DNA of 64,000 nucleotides from Pasteurellaceae bacterium Macca (GTDB lineage Bacteria > Pseudomonadota > Gammaproteobacteria > Enterobacterales > Pasteurellaceae): contig LVZB01000001.1 of NCBI GenBank assembly GCA_023101485.1, positions 868,001-932,000 of the forward strand, in the 5' to 3' direction. The position numbers and the translations under genes are program-made. The notes beneath the pieces were generated by a model, which saw only the letters and a program-made list of their open reading frames with translations, searched no databases and had not been told where the DNA came from. Positions 13,949-21,535 of this stretch are shown in pieces. Every line of letters begins with the position of its first letter. The first letter of the stretch is position 1.

Positions 13949-13964
13949 TGTGATTTATATCACT
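13949..13964 (+). promoter_or_regulatory. CRP site and promoter of the uhpC-like gene
   Basis: TGTGA-TTTATA-TCACT matches the CRP consensus with one mismatch. A -10 hexamer TATACT lies at 13986-13991. A start 7 bases beyond it (about 13998) puts the CRP centre at exactly -41.5, the standard class II activation geometry. AGGAG lies before the ATG at 14043. Confidence 0.75.
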
Positions 13965-14042
13965 TTTTTCGCTTTTCGCCTGTTTTATACTACATAAAAA
14001 ATCTTTTTACATTTTTATCTTAAGACTTATAAGGAGAACTGT

Positions 14043-15365
14043 ATGTCTATCTTTAGAGAAGCGCCAGACATTCCTGTGACTAAATCACAACAGGAAATTG
14101 ATAAAACCTACCGCTACTGGCGATTACATTTAATGATCGTTAGCTATGTTGGCTATGCTGTTTTCTATTTCACCCGCAAAGGCTTTAACTTTGTGATGCC
14201 AGCCATGCTCGCTGATTTAGGTTTGCAAAAAGCAGATATTGGTATTATGGGCACGGCATTCTACCTTACCTACGGGGTATCGAAATTCCTTTCCGGCGTT
14301 CTCGGCGATCGCTCAAACCCTCGCTATTTTATGGGCTTAGGCTTAATGGCAACAGGCGTGGTCAATATTCTCTTTGGAATGAGTTCATCCATTTTTATGT
14401 TTGTCACCTTATGGATGATCAACGCCTTCTTCCAAGGTTGGGGCTGGCCACCTTGCTCAAAAATTTTAAATACATGGTATTCCCGTAACGAACGGGGATT
14501 ATGGTGGGCAATTTGGAACACCTCCCACAATTTAGGCGGTGCCTTGATTCCTATTCTTGCTGGGGCAATTACCGTTGCGATGGGCTGGCGATATGGCATG
14601 ATTATCCCTGGTATTATCGCTGTGGTGGTTGGCTTAGGCTTATGTGTTTTACTGCGTGATCGCCCTGCTTCTATGGGCTTACCGACAGTGGGGGAATGGC
14701 GTAATGACGTCGCTGAAAAAGCCCATGAAAGCCAAGGGGTTGGGTTATCTACATGGGAAATCCTCAAACAATATGTGTTCAAAAATTCGATTATTTGGGC
14801 ATTAGCGATTTCTTATGCCTTAGTTTATATTATCCGCACAGGGATCAACGATTGGGGAAACCTCTATCTCACCGAAACGCACGGCTATAATTTACTCCAA
14901 GCGAACTCCGTTATCGCCTTCTTTGAAGTGGGTGGATTTTTAGGCGCACTTTTTGCTGGTTGGGGATCGGATAAATTCTTCAAAGGCAACCGCACTCAAA
15001 TGAACATCATCTATGTGGTGGGGATTATTGCCGTCGCTCTTGGTCTATGGCTAATTCCAAGTGACAGTGCCATCGTACTTTCTGCACTGTTCTTCTTAGT
15101 CGGTTTCTTTATTTTCGGTCCGCAATTCCTTATCGCAATGGCTGCTGCCGAAAACTCACACAAATACGCCTCCGGCGCATCCACCGGTTTTGTCAGCTTA
15201 TTTGCCTACATCGGCGCGTCTATCGCAGGGCTACCGTTATCTTTAATTATTGAAAAATTCAAATGGAACGGCTTTTTCGGCACACTTTTTGTCATTTCAC
15301 TTAGCTGTGCAATGTTACTTGTCTTAGTGTATCTCTTACAAAATCGCCGTAATCGTCAGGCTTAA
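14043..15365 (+). CDS. uhpC: UhpC-like hexose-phosphate sensor/transporter (MFS, OPA family)
   Basis: 440 aa membrane protein with about 12 helices, of the organophosphate:phosphate antiporter family. It reads much closer to E. coli UhpC (439 aa) than to UhpT or GlpT: note KSQQEIDKTYRYWRLH, YAVFYFTRKGFNFVMPAMLA, GDRSNPRYFMGLGLMATG and NDWGNLYLTETHGYN. In E. coli, UhpC senses external glucose 6-phosphate and acts through the UhpB kinase and UhpA. Neither uhpA nor uhpB is visible here, and the neighbouring uhpT is a remnant. The protein may therefore act as a transporter itself, as proposed for chlamydial UhpC; this is inference. Expression is probably CRP-dependent. Confidence 0.82.
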   Translation: MSIFREAPDIPVTKSQQEIDKTYRYWRLHLMIVSYVGYAVFYFTRKGFNFVMPAMLADLGLQKADIGIMGTAFYLTYGVSKFLSGVLGDRSNPRYFMGLGLMATGVVNILFGMSSSIFMFVTLWMINAFFQGWGWPPCSKILNTWYSRNERGLWWAIWNTSHNLGGALIPILAGAITVAMGWRYGMIIPGIIAVVVGLGLCVLLRDRPASMGLPTVGEWRNDVAEKAHESQGVGLSTWEILKQYVFKNSIIWALAISYALVYIIRTGINDWGNLYLTETHGYNLLQANSVIAFFEVGGFLGALFAGWGSDKFFKGNRTQMNIIYVVGIIAVALGLWLIPSDSAIVLSALFFLVGFFIFGPQFLIAMAAAENSHKYASGASTGFVSLFAYIGASIAGLPLSLIIEKFKWNGFFGTLFVISLSCAMLLVLVYLLQNRRNRQA

Positions 15366-15374
15366 CCCCCATTT

Positions 15375-15417
15375 ACAAGCGGTCAAATTTTTTATCAATT
15401 TTGACCGCTTGTTTTTC
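15375..15417 (+). terminator. Inverted uptake-signal terminator after uhpC
   Basis: ACAAGCGGTCAAA ... TTTGACCGCTTGT followed by a run of T. Two complementary uptake signals form the stem, a common Pasteurellaceae terminator design. It starts 10 bases after the stop codon. Confidence 0.85.
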
Positions 15418-15432
15418 TCTGATCTTACATTT

Positions 15433-15448
15433 TGTGATCTAGTTCACA
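15433..15448 (+). promoter_or_regulatory. CRP site upstream of the uhpT remnant
   Basis: TGTGA-TCTAGT-TCACA is a perfect match to the CRP half-site consensus. A -10-like TATATT lies at 15532-15537, giving a start near 15544 and a CRP centre close to -103.5. From knowledge of E. coli, the uhpT promoter also carries its CRP site about 103 bases upstream, with UhpA sites between. The ancestral promoter may be preserved although the gene is broken. Confidence 0.7.
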
Positions 15449-15573
15449 AAAATACGATAACCTCACCAAAACTAAGAAATTTTCCTAGCCAAAATAAAAA
15501 GCTCTCTCACTCACTTTCTCTCAAAATTTTCTATATTGGTATCAGTCGTTAAATTATCTTAATGGAGCAAATG

Positions 15574-15915
15574 ATGCTTAAATTTTTAGAACAAGTAAGA
15601 AAACCTACGCTTGATCTGCCTGTTGAAGAAAGACGCAAGATGTGGTTTAAACCCTTTATGCAATCTTATCTCGTTGTCTTTTTTGGTTATATGGCAATGT
15701 ATTTAATTCGTAAGAATTTCAATATTGCTCAAAATGATATGATCGAAACCTACGGTTTAACCAAAACCCAATTAGGTATGATTGGCTTAGGATTTTCAAT
15801 TATTGATAATATACCAATTTTATTGGGTAGTTTTTTTATCGTCATTACGTGTTCAGCCTTTGCGATTGCATTGTTACTTATGCCTTTTTTAAAAACACAA
15901 TCGAATGAAAAATAG
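15574..15915 (+). pseudogene. uhpT: uhpT remnant: UhpT N-terminus fused to an OPA-family C-terminus
   Basis: 114 aa from ATG 15574 (GGAG upstream); earlier in-frame ATGs overlap the ribosome site. Residues 1-76 match the start of E. coli UhpT almost exactly ([39 protein letters not shown]). After that the sequence jumps to a final membrane helix and tail, [18 protein letters not shown] then MPFLKTQ. That tail resembles the C-terminus of E. coli UhpC (FFVVIS...ALLLLPFLNAQ) more than UhpT. About 345 central residues are missing, so it cannot be a working transporter. The likely cause is an in-frame deletion, perhaps between uhpT and a second uhpC-like gene. Confidence 0.8.
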
Positions 15916-16034
15916 ATTATCGCTTAAATTCTAAAATGTAATAGTTTTTACTATTTGATCTACTCTTAAATTAGACATATTCTTGATTAAAAATTTTAGT
16001 AGTTATTTAATCACTAGAATTAAGAGATTTTACA

Positions 16035-16901
16035 ATGGAAGAAAAAACTGGCGAGCCCTCATTACTGTTACTCAATTATCCTTTTGATCAAGAATTAGTC
16101 GCAGGTATCATACAAAGTGAAAAAGGGAACTATCTTGATTTTGTTGTTGATCGTCCAAATGGTATGGAGGGTTACTTACTCCAATTAACTACATTTGGGC
16201 GAGGTGATCTCTTTGATGGCAAACAACATTTAATCACCACGCCTGGGCAATTGATTCTTTTCTCGCCCAATGCCATACAGCAATATCACCGTGAGTTAAA
16301 CAGCCAGTTTTGGCATTATAAATGGATCTATTTTTATCCTCACCCCCGTCGAGAGAAATGGTTACATTGGGCAGATACTCAGCAAAACATAGCTCGAATG
16401 TTCATTCAAGATCATCATCTTTTCCAAGAAATTAGTCAGCTATTTAGCAAAATTGAGGGAGAATTGAAAATACATCACTCTTTCTCCCAAGATATTGCAT
16501 CGAGCTTACTTGATTATTTATTAATGAAATGTATGTCTGCAGAACAGATTTCTGTGGCACAAGAGATTGACTATAGGATTCGTAAAGTATGCGATCTCAT
16601 TTTATCTGCGTTATCTGAAAATATGAGCATTGAATATTTAGCACAGCAGGTTTTTCTGTCTCCATCTCGTCTTTCTCATTTATTTAAGCAAACACTTGGT
16701 ACAAGTTTAGTACAATGGCGTGAGCAGCAACGTATTATAGAAGCCAAAAAATTACTCTATTTTTCTGATATTCCAATTAGTGTCCTTGCTAAATCAATAG
16801 GTTATGAAGATCCTTTCTATTTTTCCAAAATTTTTAAAAAGCATACACGATTATCACCTTCACAATTTCGTTCTATAGAACGAGATAAGCACCAACTGTG
16901 A
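16035..16901 (+). CDS. AraC-family transcriptional regulator
   Basis: 288 aa, closely patterned on E. coli AraC (292 aa). The N-terminal cupin sugar-binding and dimerisation domain includes NYLDFVVDRPNGMEGYLLQL and TPGQLILFSPNAIQQYHREL. A linker follows, then two helix-turn-helix motifs: MSIEYLAQQVFLSPSRLSHL and PISVLAKSIGYEDPFYFSKI with FKKHTRLSPSQFR. The residues that contact arabinose in AraC were not checked one by one. It is followed on the same strand by a sugar ABC operon and kinase, which it most likely controls. No araBAD genes are present, so the inducer need not be arabinose. Confidence 0.85.
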   Translation: MEEKTGEPSLLLLNYPFDQELVAGIIQSEKGNYLDFVVDRPNGMEGYLLQLTTFGRGDLFDGKQHLITTPGQLILFSPNAIQQYHRELNSQFWHYKWIYFYPHPRREKWLHWADTQQNIARMFIQDHHLFQEISQLFSKIEGELKIHHSFSQDIASSLLDYLLMKCMSAEQISVAQEIDYRIRKVCDLILSALSENMSIEYLAQQVFLSPSRLSHLFKQTLGTSLVQWREQQRIIEAKKLLYFSDIPISVLAKSIGYEDPFYFSKIFKKHTRLSPSQFRSIERDKHQL

Positions 16902-16912
16902 TCTAGATCTCA
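16897..16912 (+). promoter_or_regulatory. CRP site upstream of the sugar ABC operon
   Basis: TGTGA-TCTAGA-TCTCA has one mismatch to the CRP consensus and overlaps the stop codon of the AraC-type gene. It lies 146 bases before the binding-protein start, so AraC-family sites could lie between. I saw no clear direct-repeat operator there. Confidence 0.5.
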
Positions 16913-17057
16913 ATATTAATGAGATAGCAGGATTATCCATCTTTGTAACAAAAAATTACATATCAATTTCATTGCCCAACTTCTAAGATGAGGCAACCTT
17001 TGGTTTGGTTGTTTTATACCTCAGGTTATCCCAATTAATTGTTATGAGGAACTCATT

Positions 17058-18032
17058 ATGAAAAAACCAAAATTTAACCGCTTATTACTCTCCGGATTAT
17101 TAGCTGCCGCTTGTTATGGACAAGCATTAGCGAATGATGTTGTCAATATTGTGAAAATTGATGGTATTCCTTGGTTCAACCGTATGGCAGAAGGTGTGCT
17201 TGAAGGAGGTAAAGATAGCCATATCAAAGCATCACAAGTTGGCCCATCTAATACCGATGCTCCTCAGCAAGTAAAAATGATTGAAGATTTAATTGCTAAA
17301 AAAGTCCCAGCAATTTCTATTATTCCTAATGATGCTAGTGCATTAGAGCCAGTCTTAAAAAAAGCAAAGGCAAACGGAATGGTGGTATTAACCCATGAAT
17401 CAATCGGGCAACCGAGTGCTGACTGGGATATTGAAACAATTGATAATGAACAATTTGCGGCAGATATTGTAGAAGAAGTTGCAAAATCCTTAGGTGGTAA
17501 GGGTGGGTATGTTTTATATGTAGGAAGTTTGACAGTACCGCAACACAACTTATGGGCAGATTTATTCATTAAATATCAAAAACAACATTATCCAGATATG
17601 TTTGAGGTGACTAGCCGAGTCCCTGTGGCTGAAAATATCAATGATGCTCGCCGTACAACAATAGACTTAGTAAAAGCACACCCTGATTTAAAAGCTGTTG
17701 TTTCTTTGGGATCACAAGGCCCTATTGGTGCAGGGTTAGCAGTAAAAGAAAAACGTTTAAAAAACAAACTGAATGTATTTGGTTTAATGATTCCATCACA
17801 AGCTGCTGCTCTCATAAAATCAGGGGATATCACAATGGGGATAACCTATGATCCTGCAGATGCGGGTTATGCTTTATCGACTGTCGCTGCCAAAGTATTA
17901 AAAGGCGAGAAGATCGAAGCCGGCTTTGAAATTCCTAAAATTGGTAAAGCCAAGGTCGATCAAGACAAGAAATTGCTTCAATTCCACAAAATTTTACGCG
18001 TAACCAAAGATAATGTAGATACCTTGTACTAA
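17058..18032 (+). CDS. Periplasmic sugar-binding protein of an ABC importer (RbsB/LsrB-like)
   Basis: 324 aa type I periplasmic binding protein. The signal peptide covers about residues 1-25 (basic MKKPKFNR, hydrophobic core, cleavage after GQALA). The body shows the pattern of the LsrB/rhamnose-binding branch: IDGIPWFNRMAEGVLEGGK, DAPQQVKMIEDLIAKKVPAI, SIIPNDASALEPVLKKAKA and VVLTHES. The ligand cannot be deduced. The following gene is separated by an uptake-signal terminator, which would let the binding protein be made in excess over the membrane parts, as is common for such importers. Confidence 0.85.
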   Translation: MKKPKFNRLLLSGLLAAACYGQALANDVVNIVKIDGIPWFNRMAEGVLEGGKDSHIKASQVGPSNTDAPQQVKMIEDLIAKKVPAISIIPNDASALEPVLKKAKANGMVVLTHESIGQPSADWDIETIDNEQFAADIVEEVAKSLGGKGGYVLYVGSLTVPQHNLWADLFIKYQKQHYPDMFEVTSRVPVAENINDARRTTIDLVKAHPDLKAVVSLGSQGPIGAGLAVKEKRLKNKLNVFGLMIPSQAAALIKSGDITMGITYDPADAGYALSTVAAKVLKGEKIEAGFEIPKIGKAKVDQDKKLLQFHKILRVTKDNVDTLY

Positions 18033-18047
18033 TTTAACGAAAAGAGA

Positions 18048-18091
18048 GACCGCTTGCGACGATTTTCTCTTAAACAAGCGGTCATTTTTTT
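18048..18091 (+). terminator. Inverted uptake-signal terminator/attenuator inside the ABC operon
   Basis: GACCGCTTG (18048-18056) and CAAGCGGTC (18075-18083) followed by ATTTTTTT. It lies between the binding-protein gene and the ATPase gene, so it likely reduces read-through rather than fully separating them. Confidence 0.75.
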
Positions 18092-18148
18092 ACAAGATTT
18101 TGCAAATGGTCATTATCAACTAAATGTCCCCCAATTTAAGGAGAGGTT

Positions 18149-19639
18149 ATGGCATTTATTTCAATGAAAAATATCAGTAAGACCTTCCATGGCATTAAAG
18201 CGTTAAATCAAGTAGAACTCTCATTAAACTATGGCGAAGCGCTATGTCTTGCAGGTCAAAATGGTTGTGGTAAATCAACATTGATTAAAATTTTATCTGG
18301 CGTATATCAGCCTGATGCTCATGCTCGAATTCAAATAGGGGCAGAAATATATCACAAGCTCACTCCTGAAGAGTCAATTCGCCGAGGTATTCAAGTTATT
18401 TACCAAGATTTAGCCCTTTTTCCCAATCTTACCGTAGCTGAAAATATTGCAATTAACACTTATCGTAAATTTGGTTGGGTTAAGCGACAAAAACAACGAG
18501 AAATTGCTCAAAAAGCAATTGAAAGTATCAATGCTGAATTGAATTTAGATGCCATATTAGAAACATTGCCGATTGCTCAACAACAGCTTGTCGCTATTTG
18601 CCGAGCATTAGCACAAAATGCCAAATTGTTGATCATGGATGAACCAACCGCATCACTAACCGCAAAAGAGGTTAATGATTTACTTGATGTTGTTCTGAAA
18701 CTAAAAAGCAAAGGTATCAGCATTATTTTCGTGAGCCATAAATTAAATGAAGTCATGAGTGTTTCTGATAGCGTATTGGTTCTCAAAGATGGCAATATGA
18801 TTGGAAAATATCCAATCGCTGAAATGAATGAAAAACGACTTGGTTTCTTGATGACAGGCTTAGAAATTGAGAATAAACGGTTAGAGCCTGTTGATTTTTC
18901 GCAAAGCCCTACCATTTTGGAAGTCAAAAATCTTTCCTTAAAAAATCAGTACCAAAACATTAATTTCTCTCTTAGACAGGGAGAGATTGTTGCCCTAACC
19001 GGTTTGCTTGGCTCTGGACGTACAGAACTCTGTTTAAGTCTTTTTGGTATCACTCAGCCTGATTCCGGTGAAATTTGTGTGAAAAACCAAGAGATTCATT
19101 TTAAAACTAATAGAGATGCCATTGCCAATGGAATCGCTTATGTATCAGAAGATCGAATGACTACTGGGTTAATTATGGAAGAATCCATTCATAATAATAT
19201 TATTTCAACTGTTTTTAATAAAATTACAAATAGATTTAATATTATTAACCAACAAAAATCCTATACATATAGTGATAAATTGATTGAATCACTTAAAATT
19301 AAAGTCTCTAATTCAGATTTACCTGTCAATACATTATCGGGTGGTAATGCTCAACGAGTTTCCATTGCAAAATGGCTCGTCGCCGATCCGAACATTATTA
19401 TCTTAGATGCTCCCACAATCGGCGTAGATATTGCCAATAAGGAGGGTATTTTTCAAATTGTTAAATCACTTTCGCAGCAAGGAATCTCTGTTATTTTCGT
19501 TACTGATGAAATTGAAGAAGCCTATTATAACAGCCATCGTATTTTGATTATGAAAAAAGGTACCATTACTCACGAGTTAATTCCAACTCAAACAACTGAA
19601 AAACAGATTGAAGAGGTTATCTATGAAAACGCTCAATAA
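18149..19639 (+). CDS. Sugar ABC importer ATP-binding protein (two NBDs, RbsA type)
   Basis: 496 aa, duplicated nucleotide-binding domains of the class II sugar importer type. Domain 1 has Walker A GQNGCGKST (about residue 36) and Walker B LLIMDEPTASL; its signature is weak (LPIAQQQLVAICRAL), as usual in this family. Domain 2 has the degenerate Walker A GLLGSGRTE, signature LSGGNAQRVSIAKWL and Walker B IIILDAPTIGVDI. The catalytic Glu that normally follows the Asp is Ala here, so domain 2 is predicted to hydrolyse ATP poorly. It overlaps the first permease gene by 17 bases. Confidence 0.9.
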   Translation: MAFISMKNISKTFHGIKALNQVELSLNYGEALCLAGQNGCGKSTLIKILSGVYQPDAHARIQIGAEIYHKLTPEESIRRGIQVIYQDLALFPNLTVAENIAINTYRKFGWVKRQKQREIAQKAIESINAELNLDAILETLPIAQQQLVAICRALAQNAKLLIMDEPTASLTAKEVNDLLDVVLKLKSKGISIIFVSHKLNEVMSVSDSVLVLKDGNMIGKYPIAEMNEKRLGFLMTGLEIENKRLEPVDFSQSPTILEVKNLSLKNQYQNINFSLRQGEIVALTGLLGSGRTELCLSLFGITQPDSGEICVKNQEIHFKTNRDAIANGIAYVSEDRMTTGLIMEESIHNNIISTVFNKITNRFNIINQQKSYTYSDKLIESLKIKVSNSDLPVNTLSGGNAQRVSIAKWLVADPNIIILDAPTIGVDIANKEGIFQIVKSLSQQGISVIFVTDEIEEAYYNSHRILIMKKGTITHELIPTQTTEKQIEEVIYENAQ

Positions 19640-20576
19640 TAAAATTCTGTTTGGCACACTTTTACTTTTAGCCACATTACTTTCTCTATTTACCAAAGAT
19701 TTTGCAACCATTGAAAATCTGTATGATGTTGTAAATAACTATACAATGTTGATGATCTTAGCTTGTGGATTATTTGTTGTGTTAATCTCAGGAGGGATTG
19801 ATATTTCATTCCCTGCAATCACTATTATTTCTCAATACATAATGATTTCATTGATTTCAAAATATGATTTTGGTTTTGTTGGCGTGTTTATTATTTCAAG
19901 TGTCATCGGTATTACCCTTGGTTTTATCAATGCAATTATCATCAATAAACTGAAAGTACCTTCAATTATTATTACCATCTCAACTTTAAACATTTTCTAC
20001 GGTGCATTATTCTATTTAACTAAAGGCGTTTGGTTATATGATTATCCTTCTTGGTTTCAAGAGGAAATCATCTTTATAAAATCAGTGACTGCTAATGATT
20101 TTGTTTATGGATTATCTTTCCAAACTGTGATTGCAATTATTGCGGTTGTATTAACAGGTATTATCGTAAATAAATTGAGCATTGGTCGAAAAATTTATGC
20201 TTTAGGGGGTAACCAAGATGCAACATCTCGTATCGGTTTTAATATCCTAAAACTTCACCTTTTTGCTTATGGTTATATGGGTTTTATGGCAGGGCTTGCA
20301 GGAATAGTTCAAGCCTATACCGTTCAATCAGTTGCGCCTAACTCCTTGCTTGGTTATGAATTAACAGTATTAGCTGCGGTGGTGCTAGGTGGTGCAAGTT
20401 TATCCGGTGGTAAAGGCACTCTCACAGGCACTATTATGGGCGTTGCATTATTAGCGATTATCCAAAATGGCTTGAATTTATTAAATGTTTCTTCTTATTG
20501 GCAAACAATTATCACAGGGATCATTATTATTGTCAGCATTAGTACTACGGCATTAGGTCAAAGAAAAGGAGCATAA
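19623..20576 (+). CDS. Sugar ABC importer permease 1 (RbsC family)
   Basis: 317 aa from ATG 19623, which has AGAGG upstream; an earlier in-frame TTG (19608) is less likely. About nine membrane helices. The family cytoplasmic signature appears as IGRKIYALGGNQDATSRIGFN and the C-terminal signature as ELTVLAAVVLGGASLSGGKG. It overlaps the ATPase gene, indicating coupled translation. It pairs with the second permease at 20579 as a heterodimer. Confidence 0.88.
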   Translation: MKTLNNKILFGTLLLLATLLSLFTKDFATIENLYDVVNNYTMLMILACGLFVVLISGGIDISFPAITIISQYIMISLISKYDFGFVGVFIISSVIGITLGFINAIIINKLKVPSIIITISTLNIFYGALFYLTKGVWLYDYPSWFQEEIIFIKSVTANDFVYGLSFQTVIAIIAVVLTGIIVNKLSIGRKIYALGGNQDATSRIGFNILKLHLFAYGYMGFMAGLAGIVQAYTVQSVAPNSLLGYELTVLAAVVLGGASLSGGKGTLTGTIMGVALLAIIQNGLNLLNVSSYWQTIITGIIIIVSISTTALGQRKGA

Positions 20577-20578
20577 TT

Positions 20579-21523
20579 ATGCGAATGGTAAAAGATAATT
20601 CAATAAAATATTTAGGCATTCTATTTTTAGTCGCAATCACCACATTTAGCGTTTTAATTCCTGATATATTCTGGTCTGTTGCAAATTTTCAATCTATGGC
20701 ATCACAAATCTCTGTATTAGGTATTTTAACCTTAGCTATGGCAATTCCAATGATAACCGGCGGAATTAATTTATCGATAATTGCGAGCATGAATGCATGC
20801 TCGTTAATCATTGCTTATTATGTTACTCAACAGGATTCCGCTAGTTATTTTATTTTAGGGCTGAGTTTAAGTTTATTCTGTGCGATCATAATTGGCTTGT
20901 TTAATGGTGTCTTAATTGCCTTCATTAAAGTTTCCCCAATTTTAGCAACACTCGGCACAATGACCTTAATTAACGGAATCAATATTCTATTAACCAACGG
21001 CTCAACTATTGCTAACTTCCCAGAGTCTATTTTAAGCATTAATTCAATAGAAATATTCTACATTCCCTTACCTGTGCTACTCTTTGCAATATTAGCTATC
21101 ACAGTATGGTTTATTATGGAGAAAACCACTTTTGGAAAATCGATTTATTTTATCGGTAACAACGAAAAGGCAACGCTTTACTCAGGTATAAATGTAAAAA
21201 AATCGATTACCTTTGTTTATATTCTTTCTTCCATTTTATGCGTGTTTGCTGCTGTAATTATGATGTCAAAATTAAATTCAGCAAAAGCCTCCTACGGTGA
21301 TTCTTATCTGTTAATTTCAATTTTAGCTGCTGTATTAGGCGGTATTAACCCTGATAGTGGCAAAGGTAAAATATTTGGTATCATCATTGCATTAGTTATA
21401 TTACAAATGATTGAAAGCGGTCTAAACATGTTAGGTATTAGTAGTTATATCACGATGATTTTATGGGGAATGCTATTAGTTTCATTTATTTTCCTACAAA
21501 AGAGTCAATTTCTTAAATCTTAA
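20579..21523 (+). CDS. Sugar ABC importer permease 2 (RbsC family)
   Basis: 314 aa; AAGGAG lies 7 bases upstream of the ATG and the gene begins 2 bases after the preceding stop. Membrane-rich throughout. The conserved loop FGKSIYFIGNNEKATLYSGI and the domain SILAAVLGGINPDSGKGK mark the family. Two dissimilar permeases with one double-NBD ATPase match LsrA-LsrC-LsrD or rhamnose-type importers rather than the single-permease RbsABC. Confidence 0.87.
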   Translation: MRMVKDNSIKYLGILFLVAITTFSVLIPDIFWSVANFQSMASQISVLGILTLAMAIPMITGGINLSIIASMNACSLIIAYYVTQQDSASYFILGLSLSLFCAIIIGLFNGVLIAFIKVSPILATLGTMTLINGINILLTNGSTIANFPESILSINSIEIFYIPLPVLLFAILAITVWFIMEKTTFGKSIYFIGNNEKATLYSGINVKKSITFVYILSSILCVFAAVIMMSKLNSAKASYGDSYLLISILAAVLGGINPDSGKGKIFGIIIALVILQMIESGLNMLGISSYITMILWGMLLVSFIFLQKSQFLKS

Positions 21524-21535
21524 TTAGGAGTCATT

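Noticed and set aside
15574-15915. Functional small membrane protein
   Set aside because: The N-terminal 76 residues are plainly UhpT truncated in its second helix region; a remnant explains it better.
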